From Paracoccus onchidii (lineage in GTDB: Bacteria; Pseudomonadota; Alphaproteobacteria; Rhodobacterales; Rhodobacteraceae): a DNA stretch of 64,000 nucleotides. Location of the stretch: the NCBI RefSeq assembly GCF_028294535.1, contig NZ_JAQBIE010000001.1, positions 62,001 to 126,000 on the forward strand. Direction: 5' to 3'. Made by a program: the position numbers and the translations under genes. The notes beneath the pieces were generated by a model that ran no database searches, had not been told where the DNA came from, and worked only from the letters and a program-made list of their open reading frames with translations. Within the stretch, counting starts at the first letter, position 1. Every line of letters begins with the position of its first letter. Below are positions 47,181 to 55,179 of the stretch, piece by piece.

Positions 47181-48485
47181 TTGGACTATGCGACTGATCA
47201 CCGCCAACCGGTTTCACGATTGTTGCCTCCGGTTTTCGATGCCGAGGCATTGCTTGGCGATCTGCCCCGCGAGATCCAGCCTTGGCCCGAGGCTGTCAGC
47301 CAGCCCCAGATTTCAGCCTGTCTTGCGCGGGTGCGCGAACATGGCGGATGGAACTGGCCCGACAGACCGGTGATTTTCGTCTCTGACCCGCATGCCGATG
47401 CCGAAGGCTTTCTGCGATCCCTGTCCGCGGCGGGGGTGATCCGGCGCAATGGCTTGCAGATTGCCCTGACCAGCTTTGGGCGAAAGGCGCGCATCGTTCT
47501 GGGTGGGGATGCGCTGGACAAGGGGCCAAGCAATCTTGCGTTGCTTGATGCATTGGCCGCGCTGCGCGAGGCGGGTGCGGATCTGCATATTCTGGCGGGT
47601 AATCACGACCTGCGCATGCGGATGGCCATCGCGGCATTGCGGGGACCTCGCGATGCCTTGACCGAGCATTTGTTCGTGCGGATGGGGCGCAAGATACTGC
47701 CAGCCCTGCGCGAGGTTCTGTGTCGCTTTGTCACCCCGTCGGACATTGCGGCATTGCCCACCGAGGATGCCTGCCGTGCCGCGTTGATGCCGGGGCCGGA
47801 TTGGCCGCAGCGTTTTGGCCAAGCCGCCCGCCACGAGCTGCGCGCCACGGTGATCGCCAAAGAAACCGGCAAGCTGAATGAGAAACTGCTGAAATTTGAT
47901 CGCGAATGCGCGCGATCCGGCATGTCCTATCGTCAGATTTTGGCGTCTGCGTTGAAATGTCATGAGATTTTTTTCGAGCCGAGCGGCATCTATGCATGGT
48001 TCTATGATCACATGGATGTCGTCGCGCGTGCGGGATCGATCCTGTTCGTGCATGCGGGCCTGTGTGACGACATGTGCGAAATGCTGGTCGGGCAGGGTGC
48101 CGAAGCCGTGAACGCCCGATACCGTTCCGAGGCCGAGCGCGCTTCGCTCGGTTTCTATTTCGGTCCCGTCGCCAATCTCGTGCGGACGAAATACCGTGCG
48201 TCTGACTGCGAGCTGACCGATCGCGGTGTGACGGCATTGCATGGTGGCGGGATTCACATGGTGGTTCAGGGCCATGTGAACAATCATCAGGGGCAGCGCC
48301 TGCTGGCCAAGCGCGGCCTGTTGCATCTGGAAGGTGACGTGACGCTGGATCGCGCTTCGCGTCGATCCGAGGGGTTGGACGGGATTGGTGCCGGTGCGAC
48401 CTTGATTTTTCCAAGCGGCGATGTGATCGGTCTTAGTCGGGATTATCCATGGGCCAAACATTTTGCCCCGGAACGCATGACATGA
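47181..48485 (+). CDS. Calcineurin-like (PPP-family) metallophosphoesterase of the GAK cluster
   Basis: 434 aa. Metal-binding motifs of serine/threonine-type phosphoesterases are complete: DPHAD (69-73), GGDALDKG (108-115), GNHD (140-143), and VHAG and GHVNNH in the C-terminal half. About 100 extra residues lie between GNHD and VHAG. It starts with TTG at 47181, the only good start: GGAAGGG sits six bases upstream and the frame is closed by the previous gene's TAG. The substrate could be a phosphoprotein or dinucleotide. The specific target is unknown. Confidence 0.83.
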   Translation: MDYATDHRQPVSRLLPPVFDAEALLGDLPREIQPWPEAVSQPQISACLARVREHGGWNWPDRPVIFVSDPHADAEGFLRSLSAAGVIRRNGLQIALTSFGRKARIVLGGDALDKGPSNLALLDALAALREAGADLHILAGNHDLRMRMAIAALRGPRDALTEHLFVRMGRKILPALREVLCRFVTPSDIAALPTEDACRAALMPGPDWPQRFGQAARHELRATVIAKETGKLNEKLLKFDRECARSGMSYRQILASALKCHEIFFEPSGIYAWFYDHMDVVARAGSILFVHAGLCDDMCEMLVGQGAEAVNARYRSEAERASLGFYFGPVANLVRTKYRASDCELTDRGVTALHGGGIHMVVQGHVNNHQGQRLLAKRGLLHLEGDVTLDRASRRSEGLDGIGAGATLIFPSGDVIGLSRDYPWAKHFAPERMT

Positions 48486-48501
48486 AAATCAAAGGTGTCC
48501 A

Positions 48502-48774
48502 ATGAGTGATTCGAACAAACGCTTTACGCACGAATCGCTTGCCGACCCCAAGACGATCAAGACTCTGCTGTCATCTTTGGCAAAGGGCTTTTCCAAGGGG
48601 CAGATGACCCTTGGGGATGACAAGGATGAACTGGTCCTGAAAACTGCGGGCCTGATGAATGTGCGTATCAAGGCCGAACGCGAGGACGGGCAGTGTGAAG
48701 TCAGTCTTCGGGTGTCCTGGTCGGACCCCTCCACGCCCGCGCAGCGCAAGGGTTCGCCGCGTATCGAAAGCTGA
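48502..48774 (+). CDS. Amphi-Trp domain protein of the GAK system
   Basis: 90 aa. It matches the amphi-Trp domain, named for alternating amphipathic strands and a conserved tryptophan: VRIKAERED, then CEVSLRVSW with W73. The N-terminal half is basic and helical. It starts 16 bases after the phosphoesterase gene with an AGGTG site and ends the operon. A small, non-enzymatic member among enzymes makes it a good candidate for the modified protein or carrier, which is my inference. Confidence 0.8.
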   Translation: MSDSNKRFTHESLADPKTIKTLLSSLAKGFSKGQMTLGDDKDELVLKTAGLMNVRIKAEREDGQCEVSLRVSWSDPSTPAQRKGSPRIES

Positions 48775-48969
48775 TTGCCGGTTCGGGCGATTGCCGGTGG
48801 CTGGCGTCGTGCAAATATCTGATGGCGGGGCGGCGTGCGGCGGTCGCGGCCAAACTATTGGATTGGCAGTTTAATCAAACGGGACTTGCGCCAAGGGCCG
48901 GTTCGCGGCGATACCGAATGTTTGACCCTGTCATGCGCCTGTCGGCCCGATGCATCCCGGAGGATATTC

Positions 48970-50271
48970 ATGGAGCGCTTTTTCAAGCTAAGTCAGAACG
49001 GCAGCAATGTCCGGACCGAACTGGTCGCGGGCTTCACGACCTTTCTGACGATGGCCTATATCATCTTCGTCAACCCCGAGATCCTGTCGACGACGGGCAT
49101 GGATCGCGATGCGGTCTTCGTCGCGACCTGCCTGGCCGCCGCGCTTGGGTCGGCGATCATGGGGCTGTGGGCCAACTGGCCGATTGGCATGGCCCCTGGC
49201 ATGGGGCTGAATGCCTTTTTTGCCTTTTCCGTCGTCGGGGCGATGGGCTTTACTTGGCAACAGGCACTTGGTGCGGTGTTCATCTCGGGCCTCATCTTCC
49301 TGTTCCTCTCGGTGACCGGCATTCGGCGATGGCTGATCAGCGGTATTCCCGCCTCGATGCGCAGCGCGATTGCGGCGGGCATCGGGCTGTTCCTGGCAAT
49401 CATCGCGATGAAGTCTTCGGGGCTTGTTGTTGCCAGCCCCGCAACATTCGTCACACTGGGTGATCTGACCCAGACCGGCACATTGCTGACCATCGGCGGT
49501 TTCTTTGTGATCGCGGCGCTTGATGCGCTGGATGTGAAAGGATCGATCCTGATCGGTATTCTGGTCGTGACGGTGGCCTCTATCGCGTTGGGCGTGTCGG
49601 AATTCGGTGGCATCATGTCCGCCCCTCCGTCGGTGGCGCCGACCTTCCTTCAGCTCGATCTGCTTGGCGCGCTGAGCTTTGGGATCTTTCATGTCATTCT
49701 GGTGTTGGTGCTGGTCGAAGTCTTTGATGCAACCGGTACGCTGATCGGGGTGGCAAAACGCGCCGGGCTGCTGACCGAAGGACCAACCCATCAGAACAAG
49801 AATCTTGGGCGTGCCTTGATGGCGGATTCGACGGCGATTCTGGCTGGCTCGGCCTTTGGCACATCTTCGACCACGGCTTATGTCGAAAGTGCGTCCGGTG
49901 TGCAGGCGGGCGGGCGCACCGGTTTGACCGCGCTTGTGGTTGCGGTCCTGTTCCTGCTGGCGATGTTCTTTGCGCCATTGGCGGGGTCGGTGCCGGCCTA
50001 TGCGACGGCGCCGGCTTTGCTGTATGTTGCGGCACTGATGCTGCGCGAGATCGCAGACATCGACTGGCAGGATGTAACGGAATCGACCCCTGCGGTTCTG
50101 ACCGCGATTGCCATGCCATTCACCTATTCGATCGCGAACGGCCTGGCATTCGGATTTGTCAGTTATTGCGCGTTGAAGCTGCTGACGGGGCGCGCCCGCG
50201 AGGTGCATTTGGCAACGTGGATTATTGCTGCGTTGTTTGTTATCCGCTTCGCATTCTTCCCCGAGGGCTGA
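48970..50271 (+). CDS. NCS2-family purine permease (AzgA/PbuG-like)
   Basis: 433 aa with about 12-14 membrane helices. The N-terminus FKLSQNGSNVRTELVAGFTTFLTMAYIIFVNP and the motifs GMGLNAFFAF and STTAYVESASGVQAGGRTG mark the guanine/hypoxanthine/adenine permease branch rather than the uracil or xanthine branch. GGAGG lies six bases before ATG 48970. The 195-base leader has no recognisable purine riboswitch. The hairpin after the gene may terminate it. Confidence 0.92.
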   Translation: MERFFKLSQNGSNVRTELVAGFTTFLTMAYIIFVNPEILSTTGMDRDAVFVATCLAAALGSAIMGLWANWPIGMAPGMGLNAFFAFSVVGAMGFTWQQALGAVFISGLIFLFLSVTGIRRWLISGIPASMRSAIAAGIGLFLAIIAMKSSGLVVASPATFVTLGDLTQTGTLLTIGGFFVIAALDALDVKGSILIGILVVTVASIALGVSEFGGIMSAPPSVAPTFLQLDLLGALSFGIFHVILVLVLVEVFDATGTLIGVAKRAGLLTEGPTHQNKNLGRALMADSTAILAGSAFGTSSTTAYVESASGVQAGGRTGLTALVVAVLFLLAMFFAPLAGSVPAYATAPALLYVAALMLREIADIDWQDVTESTPAVLTAIAMPFTYSIANGLAFGFVSYCALKLLTGRAREVHLATWIIAALFVIRFAFFPEG

Positions 50272-50274
50272 GTC

Positions 50275-50308
50275 TTTGCGCCCTTGCCGGTCAGGTGCGG
50301 GGCGCAAA
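50275..50308 (+). terminator. Hairpin after the purine permease gene
   Basis: TTTGCGCCC (50275-50283) / GGGCGCAAA (50300-50308) forms a 9-base stem with a 16-base loop, three bases after the stop. The following TTC is weak as a T-tract. Confidence 0.5.
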
Positions 50309-50332
50309 TTCAGTTGACCCGGCGAGGGGACG

Positions 50333-51541
50333 ATGACGACCAGCCTATCCAGACGCAGCTTGCGGGCCTTGGGTCCTGCAATACCTGTCGGTTCGTTCAA
50401 AGAGGCCATGCGCGCGGGGGGCGGCGCACTTGTGGGGATCGGCGTTGCCGCATTGGTGGTGATGCTTCCGGCAATCCCCGCCAAGCTGGGGCTTTACCTG
50501 ATTGCGCCCTTCGGGGCGACATCTGTTCTGCTCTTTGCCGTGCCAAGCAGCCCGCTGGCACAGCCTTGGTCTGCGGTGGTCGGCAATGCTTCTTCGGCCA
50601 TGGTCGCGGTGATCGTTTGTCAGTTCGTGGACGATCCGGGGCTGCGCATCGCCTTGGCCGTCGGTCTGTCGATCACGGCCATGATCCTTTTGCGGGCCTT
50701 GCATCCCCCCGGGGGCGCGGTTGCGATGACGGCCGCCTTGAACGTGGATGACATCCGCGAGCTTGGTTTGTGGTTTGCGCTGTCTCCGGTGGCCCTGGGA
50801 ACGATTTTGCTGGTGGTGGTGGCGGTGATCTATGCACGCGCGACCGGACGGCACTATCCGTTCCGCCAGTTTGATGCCCCGAACAGCCATGGAACCGACG
50901 ATCCCGAGCCGGCCGAACGACTGGGGCTCAGCGAAGCAGAACTGACTGACATTCTGACCAGCTATCGGCAGTCGTTGAATTTGGGTGTCGAGGATCTGGC
51001 GCGCTTGGTCGCGGCGGCCGAGATGCAGGCAGCCAGTCATCGCACCGGGCCATTGACCGCGGCTGACATCATGTCATCGGATCTGGTGACGGTGTCGCCG
51101 GACGCGACATTGGGGATGGTGGCAGATCTGTTTCGTGACCACGCCTTTACCTCTTTGCCGGTGACCGGGCAGGGTGATGCGTATCTGGGTGTGATTTTCC
51201 AGATGCACCTGATCCGGCGTGCACGACGTGATGCTTTTGCCTCGGGCAAGCGGTTTGGATCGGCGATGGCCGTTCTGCTTGAACATGACGCGGAATTCGG
51301 GCTGCGGGCCGAGCATATCATGGAAACCGAGGCCCCGGTGATCGCGCCGGATGATCCGGTGGCCGGGTTGCTGCCCAAGATGGCCGACGGCAAACATGAT
51401 GCAGTTCCGGTTCTGGACAACGGGCGCATCGTCGGAATTGTCACCCGCACCGATTTGATTGCCGCACTGGCGCGTCAGAGCCTGAACCTGAAGGCTACCC
51501 CCCAAGGTCTTGGGTCAGATCCCCTGCCACCGCGGCCGTGA
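50333..51541 (+). CDS. HPP-family membrane protein with two CBS domains
   Basis: 402 aa. Four membrane helices (about 25-165) carry the HPP motif LHPPGGA at 123-129. A cytosolic linker leads to paired CBS domains (about 245-395; ADIMSSDLVTVSPDATLG and EHIMETEAPVIAPDDPVAG). HPP proteins are linked to nitrite transport in some phototrophs, and CBS pairs bind adenine nucleotides as energy sensors. Its 3' end overlaps the convergent IclR gene by 47 bases. Confidence 0.88.
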   Translation: MTTSLSRRSLRALGPAIPVGSFKEAMRAGGGALVGIGVAALVVMLPAIPAKLGLYLIAPFGATSVLLFAVPSSPLAQPWSAVVGNASSAMVAVIVCQFVDDPGLRIALAVGLSITAMILLRALHPPGGAVAMTAALNVDDIRELGLWFALSPVALGTILLVVVAVIYARATGRHYPFRQFDAPNSHGTDDPEPAERLGLSEAELTDILTSYRQSLNLGVEDLARLVAAAEMQAASHRTGPLTAADIMSSDLVTVSPDATLGMVADLFRDHAFTSLPVTGQGDAYLGVIFQMHLIRRARRDAFASGKRFGSAMAVLLEHDAEFGLRAEHIMETEAPVIAPDDPVAGLLPKMADGKHDAVPVLDNGRIVGIVTRTDLIAALARQSLNLKATPQGLGSDPLPPRP

Positions 51542-52277
51542 TTGCGCCAAGCGTCTTGACATGTTCATGGCCGATCCGCTGGACCGGTCCACTGATCGAC
51601 AATCCGGCGATCACCTTGCCGGAATGGTCGAAAACGGGTGCCGCGATGGCGCGCATGCCCTTGGTGCGTTCTTCGTCGTCGAAGGCAAATCCCCGTGCGC
51701 GAATGCGGGCCAAGTCCCCGGCCAATTCGTCCGGCGTGATCAGGGTCTTGTCGGTCAGGCGGGGCAGGGTGTCCGGAACGGGAACCACCTCAAATGCCAG
51801 AAAGATCTTGCCGATCGCCGATGCATGCAGCGGCAGGCGTGATCCGGGTGCAAAGCTGGCGCGAATGGTTTCATGGGTTTCGACCTGTTCAATGAACAGC
51901 GCGGCACCGGGCTCGGCGATGCCCAGATTCGCCGTTTCGCCCGTATGTTCGACCAGGGCACGCAGAAAGGGGCGCGCGCGTTCGATCAGGCCTGAACGGC
52001 GCATGAACGCGGCACCCAGGCGGAAGGTCGCGGGCCCGATATGCCATGTCTGCGTGGCCGGATCGCTTTGGGCGATGTCGCGCGTGGCCAATGTGTGCAG
52101 AACCCGGTGCACGGTCGAGGGCGACTGGTCCATCTGCTCGGCGATCTCGGAAAGGGTCAGACCGGGGCGTGCCGCCAACAGGTCCAGCATATCCAGCGCG
52201 CGATCCAGGGCCTGAATGGTCCCGGGCGTGTCAGTTGTGCTGCGCGGACGTCCGCGGCGACGGGTCGGTTCGGCCAT
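51495..52277 (-). CDS. IclR-family transcriptional regulator
   Basis: 260 aa from ATG 52277. The N-terminal winged helix (QALDRALDMLDLLAARPGLT, then STVHRVLHTLATRD) is followed by the IclR ligand-binding domain (GETANLGIAEPGAALF, ASAIGKIFLAF, ERTKGMRAIAAPVFD). It is divergent from the DUF2946-like gene by 184 bases. Its target is not visible; glyoxylate/aromatic pathways are common for the family. Confidence 0.9.
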   Translation of the reverse strand: MAEPTRRRGRPRSTTDTPGTIQALDRALDMLDLLAARPGLTLSEIAEQMDQSPSTVHRVLHTLATRDIAQSDPATQTWHIGPATFRLGAAFMRRSGLIERARPFLRALVEHTGETANLGIAEPGAALFIEQVETHETIRASFAPGSRLPLHASAIGKIFLAFEVVPVPDTLPRLTDKTLITPDELAGDLARIRARGFAFDDEERTKGMRAIAAPVFDHSGKVIAGLSISGPVQRIGHEHVKTLGAITAAVAGDLTQDLGG

Positions 52278-52461
52278 GTTCAATTCCCGATAGGCTTGGC
52301 TGTCGTGCAGCGCGCAGTTTGTCCGTCTGCGGGGCGGAAATGCAATATGTAGCTTTTGAATTCGTCGTTCCCGCCATGCCGCAACCATGGAAACGGAGAA
52401 AAACCGCTCAGGGTGGGAATTCAACTTATCGAAATTGGGTTTTCACGGTATCCGGAGCGGG

Positions 52462-52821
52462 ATGTTACAGCGAATCGTTCAACTTACCCTGATTCTCGGG
52501 GTTATTCTGGGCCTGCTGCTGCCGAAAACTTCGGCGGCGCTGTCCGAGCTTGGGTTGATCAATAGTCGCACGGTCGTCATCTGCACCGGTGCGGGATTGC
52601 AGGAAATCACGCTTTCCGAGGCCGGCGAACCGGTTCAACCATCTGCGTCCGATCACGACGCAGATTGCCTGCTTGTGCATGGGCTGGACCGTTTGACTCC
52701 GCCGGAACCGCCGGTCTGGGTTGCATTGGCGATGGCGTTGCAGCCTATGACGATGGCCCATTTGCACGATGACGTGCGTGTTCCGGCATCACATTTCGCA
52801 CGGGCCCCGCCGTACGCCTGA
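52462..52821 (+). CDS. Small exported DUF2946-like protein
   Basis: 119 aa from ATG 52462, with GGAG just upstream. It has one hydrophobic N-terminal segment (LTLILGVILGLLLPKTSAA), then TVVICTGAGLQEITL and DCLLVH cysteine/histidine positions, a second hydrophobic stretch (VWVALAMALQPMTMAHLHDD) and the tail RAPP. These features match DUF2946 proteins, which are often linked to metal uptake. It precedes the PepSY gene by 130 bases and probably shares its transcript. Confidence 0.65.
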   Translation: MLQRIVQLTLILGVILGLLLPKTSAALSELGLINSRTVVICTGAGLQEITLSEAGEPVQPSASDHDADCLLVHGLDRLTPPEPPVWVALAMALQPMTMAHLHDDVRVPASHFARAPPYA

Positions 52822-52951
52822 TCGCGTCCGCTTCCCAATCGAATATGTGAACCCGCGATCTGACCGCGCCAAGGCGCGCAGGTCGCAACCGGAGTTATGA
52901 CTTTGACATTTCATGCCCCCATTCAGGCCCAAGGCCGGATCCGAGGTCATC

Positions 52952-54355
52952 ATGGCCATCACTGACAACCAGTTCTCGGCTGCGGAGGCCGAAGACAGCA
53001 GCCGTTTCACCAAGCTATATCGCGCAGCGTGGCGGTGGCATTTCTATGCCGGGATCTTTGTCGTTCCCTTCTTCATGATTCTGGCTGTGACAGGCCTGAT
53101 GATGTTGTGGATCGCCTGGATCGACGGGCGCGATGGCGAAAAGACCGCCGTGGTGCCCAACGGAGCCATTCAAGCCGTGTCCGTTCAGGCCGATGCCGCG
53201 CTGGCGGCTGTGCCGGATGGCAGGCTGGTGCAATATGTCGCGCCGCGCAACGAGGCGCTGGCGTCGATCTTTCGCGTCGACAATGCGGACGGCGCGCAGA
53301 TGGTTGTCGTCGATCCCTATAACGCCACAGTGCTGGAACAGTTTGACCGGCGCAACGGGCTGTATGACTGGGCCGACACAATGCATGGCGAATTGCGGAT
53401 CGGCGTGACCGGCGATCGCATGGTCGAGATTGCCGCTTCATTGGGAATCGTGCTGTTGGCGACCGGCCTGTTTCTGGCCTGGCCCCGCAATGGCGGCGTG
53501 TCGCGCGCGTTCATTCCCGACCTCCGTGCAAAGGGCCGTGCATTGTTCAAGACGCTTCATGCCTCGATCGGTGCGTGGATCGCGATCTTCCTGTTGTTCT
53601 TCCTGATTTCCGGCCTGTCGTGGTCCGGGGTCTGGGGCGAAAAGATGGTGCAGGCCTGGAGCAGCTTTCCACCTGGAAAATACGGCGATATTCCCCTGTC
53701 CGACGATATTCACGCCAGTATGAATCATGGCCCCAAGGAGGTTCCCTGGGCCATCGAACAGACACCTATGCCGGCTTCGGGGTCGCAAAAGGGGATGGAC
53801 GGAATTGACGGGGCGGTCGATATTGACAGCGTTGACGATCTTGCCCGTCAGATTGGATATGAGGGCCGCTATCAGCTGAACCTGCCTTCGGGCGAAGACG
53901 GCGTATGGACCCTTAGCCGCGATTCCATGAGCACCGACAGCGTGGATCCCACCAGTGACCGGGTGGTTCATGTCGATCAGTATTCGGGCAAGATTCTGGC
54001 CGATATCCGGTTCGCTGATTATTCTTGGATGGGCAAGGCAATGGCCGTGGGCATTGCGCTGCACATGGGAACGCTGGGATTGTGGAGCGTGCTTGCCAAT
54101 ACATTGTTCTGCCTGTCAGTGATCTTTCTGTGCGTGTCCGGGGTCGTCATGTGGTGGAAGCGGCGCCCATCCGGACAGTTGCGTCTTGCCGCTCCGCCTT
54201 TGCCGGCGGATATGCCGCTGTGGCAGGGGGCGGTTGTCGTGGGGCTGATCGTGTCGCTGGCGTTCCCGATGGCTGGCCTGACGATTGCCACCGCGCTTTT
54301 GCTCGACTGGCTGATCCTGTCACGGGTGCCGGCGCTGAAACACGCCTTCGGCTAG
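52952..54355 (+). CDS. PepSY-associated membrane protein (possible ferric reductase-like component)
   Basis: 467 aa with four to five membrane helices and two periplasmic PepSY-like regions. Landmarks: YRAAWRWHFYAGIFVVPFFMILAVTGLMML at the N-terminus (split family signature), LHASIGAWIAIFLLFFLISG in the middle and ALHMGTLGLWSVLANTLF. Conserved histidines in the helices may bind heme. Family members often sit with TonB receptors for iron or copper. GAGG lies six bases before ATG 52952. Confidence 0.85.
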   Translation: MAITDNQFSAAEAEDSSRFTKLYRAAWRWHFYAGIFVVPFFMILAVTGLMMLWIAWIDGRDGEKTAVVPNGAIQAVSVQADAALAAVPDGRLVQYVAPRNEALASIFRVDNADGAQMVVVDPYNATVLEQFDRRNGLYDWADTMHGELRIGVTGDRMVEIAASLGIVLLATGLFLAWPRNGGVSRAFIPDLRAKGRALFKTLHASIGAWIAIFLLFFLISGLSWSGVWGEKMVQAWSSFPPGKYGDIPLSDDIHASMNHGPKEVPWAIEQTPMPASGSQKGMDGIDGAVDIDSVDDLARQIGYEGRYQLNLPSGEDGVWTLSRDSMSTDSVDPTSDRVVHVDQYSGKILADIRFADYSWMGKAMAVGIALHMGTLGLWSVLANTLFCLSVIFLCVSGVVMWWKRRPSGQLRLAAPPLPADMPLWQGAVVVGLIVSLAFPMAGLTIATALLLDWLILSRVPALKHAFG

Positions 54356-54390
54356 CCCGGCAGGGCGATCACCTGAATTGAAATCGGAAC

Positions 54391-54423
54391 GGGGCGGGCC
54401 TGTCGGCAGGTCGCGCCCCTTTT
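54391..54423 (+). terminator. Intrinsic terminator after the PepSY gene
   Basis: GGGGCG (54391-54396) pairs with CGCCCC (54414-54419) around an inner CCTG/CAGG arm, followed by TTTT. It lies 35 bases after the stop. Confidence 0.75.
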
Positions 54424-54465
54424 CCTTGGCTTGCCGCGTTTCCGGGCATGGATGCGCATTCACTT

Positions 54466-54497
54466 TGATTTATTGGACGGATTGGTCTATTAAATCA
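54466..54497 (+). promoter_or_regulatory. Candidate AcuR operator/promoter
   Basis: TGATTTA (54466-54472) and TAAATCA (54491-54497) flank TTGGACGGATTGGTCTAT (54473-54490). The inner element is like the TAGACC-N4-GGTCTA site of NemR-type TetR repressors, with a perfect GGTCTA half. It ends one base before the acuR ATG, so binding would block transcription of acuRI. Confidence 0.55.
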
Positions 54498-54498
54498 T

Positions 54499-55179
54499 AT
54501 GCCACAACGAATCGACACGTCCGCATCTCAGCCACCACGTCGCAGGGGCCGCCCCCGGCGCGATCCGGCCGAAGCACATGTGCGCCAAAGGCTTATTCGT
54601 AGTGGGCTGATATATCTGACGGAAAAAGGTTATGGTGCGACGGGGGTCGATGAAATCCTGGCCCATGCCGAACTGCCCAAGGGCAGTTTCTATCACTATT
54701 TCCGCAACAAGGAGGCGTTCGGCCTGGCTCTGGTCGATGCCTATCAAGCCTATTTTGCCGGACTTCTGGACCGCGCGTTCAACGCCCCTGACCTGCCGCC
54801 CTTGCAGCGCCTGCGGTCATTCACGCGGATTGCCGAAAAGGGCATGGAGAAACATGCATTCAGCCGCGGCTGCCTGGTGGGGAATCTGGGGCAGGAAATG
54901 GGCGCGCTGCCCGAACCGTTCCGCGATGCGCTGCAAGGCGTTCTGCTGGATTGGCAGGCCCGCACGGCGCAATGCCTTCTTGTCGCCCGGCATGCCGGCG
55001 AGCTTGGCGCTGACATCGATTGCGATGAACTTGCCGCGTTTTTCTGGACCGGCTGGGAGGGGGCGGTTCTGCGCGCCAAGCTGGACCGGAACCCGGCGCC
55101 GCTGCGCCAGTTCGCCGATATGTTCTTCAACCTTGTCCAAAGCAGGAGTGTTCCCGATGACCGACGCAATTCTGATTGA
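54499..55179 (+). CDS. acuR: TetR-family regulator AcuR
   Basis: 226 aa. A basic N-terminal arm ([12 protein letters not shown]) precedes the TetR helix-turn-helix ([20 protein letters not shown], then [16 protein letters not shown]) and a ligand domain with [18 protein letters not shown]. Coupling to acuI identifies it as AcuR, the acrylate-responsive repressor known from Rhodobacter sphaeroides. NemR is a close relative. Its end overlaps the acuI start by 23 bases. Confidence 0.87.
   Translation: MPQRIDTSASQPPRRRGRPRRDPAEAHVRQRLIRSGLIYLTEKGYGATGVDEILAHAELPKGSFYHYFRNKEAFGLALVDAYQAYFAGLLDRAFNAPDLPPLQRLRSFTRIAEKGMEKHAFSRGCLVGNLGQEMGALPEPFRDALQGVLLDWQARTAQCLLVARHAGELGADIDCDELAAFFWTGWEGAVLRAKLDRNPAPLRQFADMFFNLVQSRSVPDDRRNSD

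Noticed and set aside
38744-48774. Intact integrative element using tRNA-Arg as attachment site
   Set aside because: I saw no integrase gene and no second copy of the tRNA 3' end in the window, so an att pair is not supported.
48775-48969. Purine riboswitch before the NCS2 permease
   Set aside because: The leader does not show the conserved three-way junction bases I would expect. A covariance-model search would settle it.
48988-50484. A 498-codon open frame opposite the purine permease
   Set aside because: The sense strand encodes an unmistakable NCS2 permease; the antisense product is basic and repetitive.
51495-52277. BhcR, regulator of the beta-hydroxyaspartate cycle
   Set aside because: The protein resembles many IclR regulators of Paracoccus, but no bhcABCD genes are adjacent, so the specific name is not supported.
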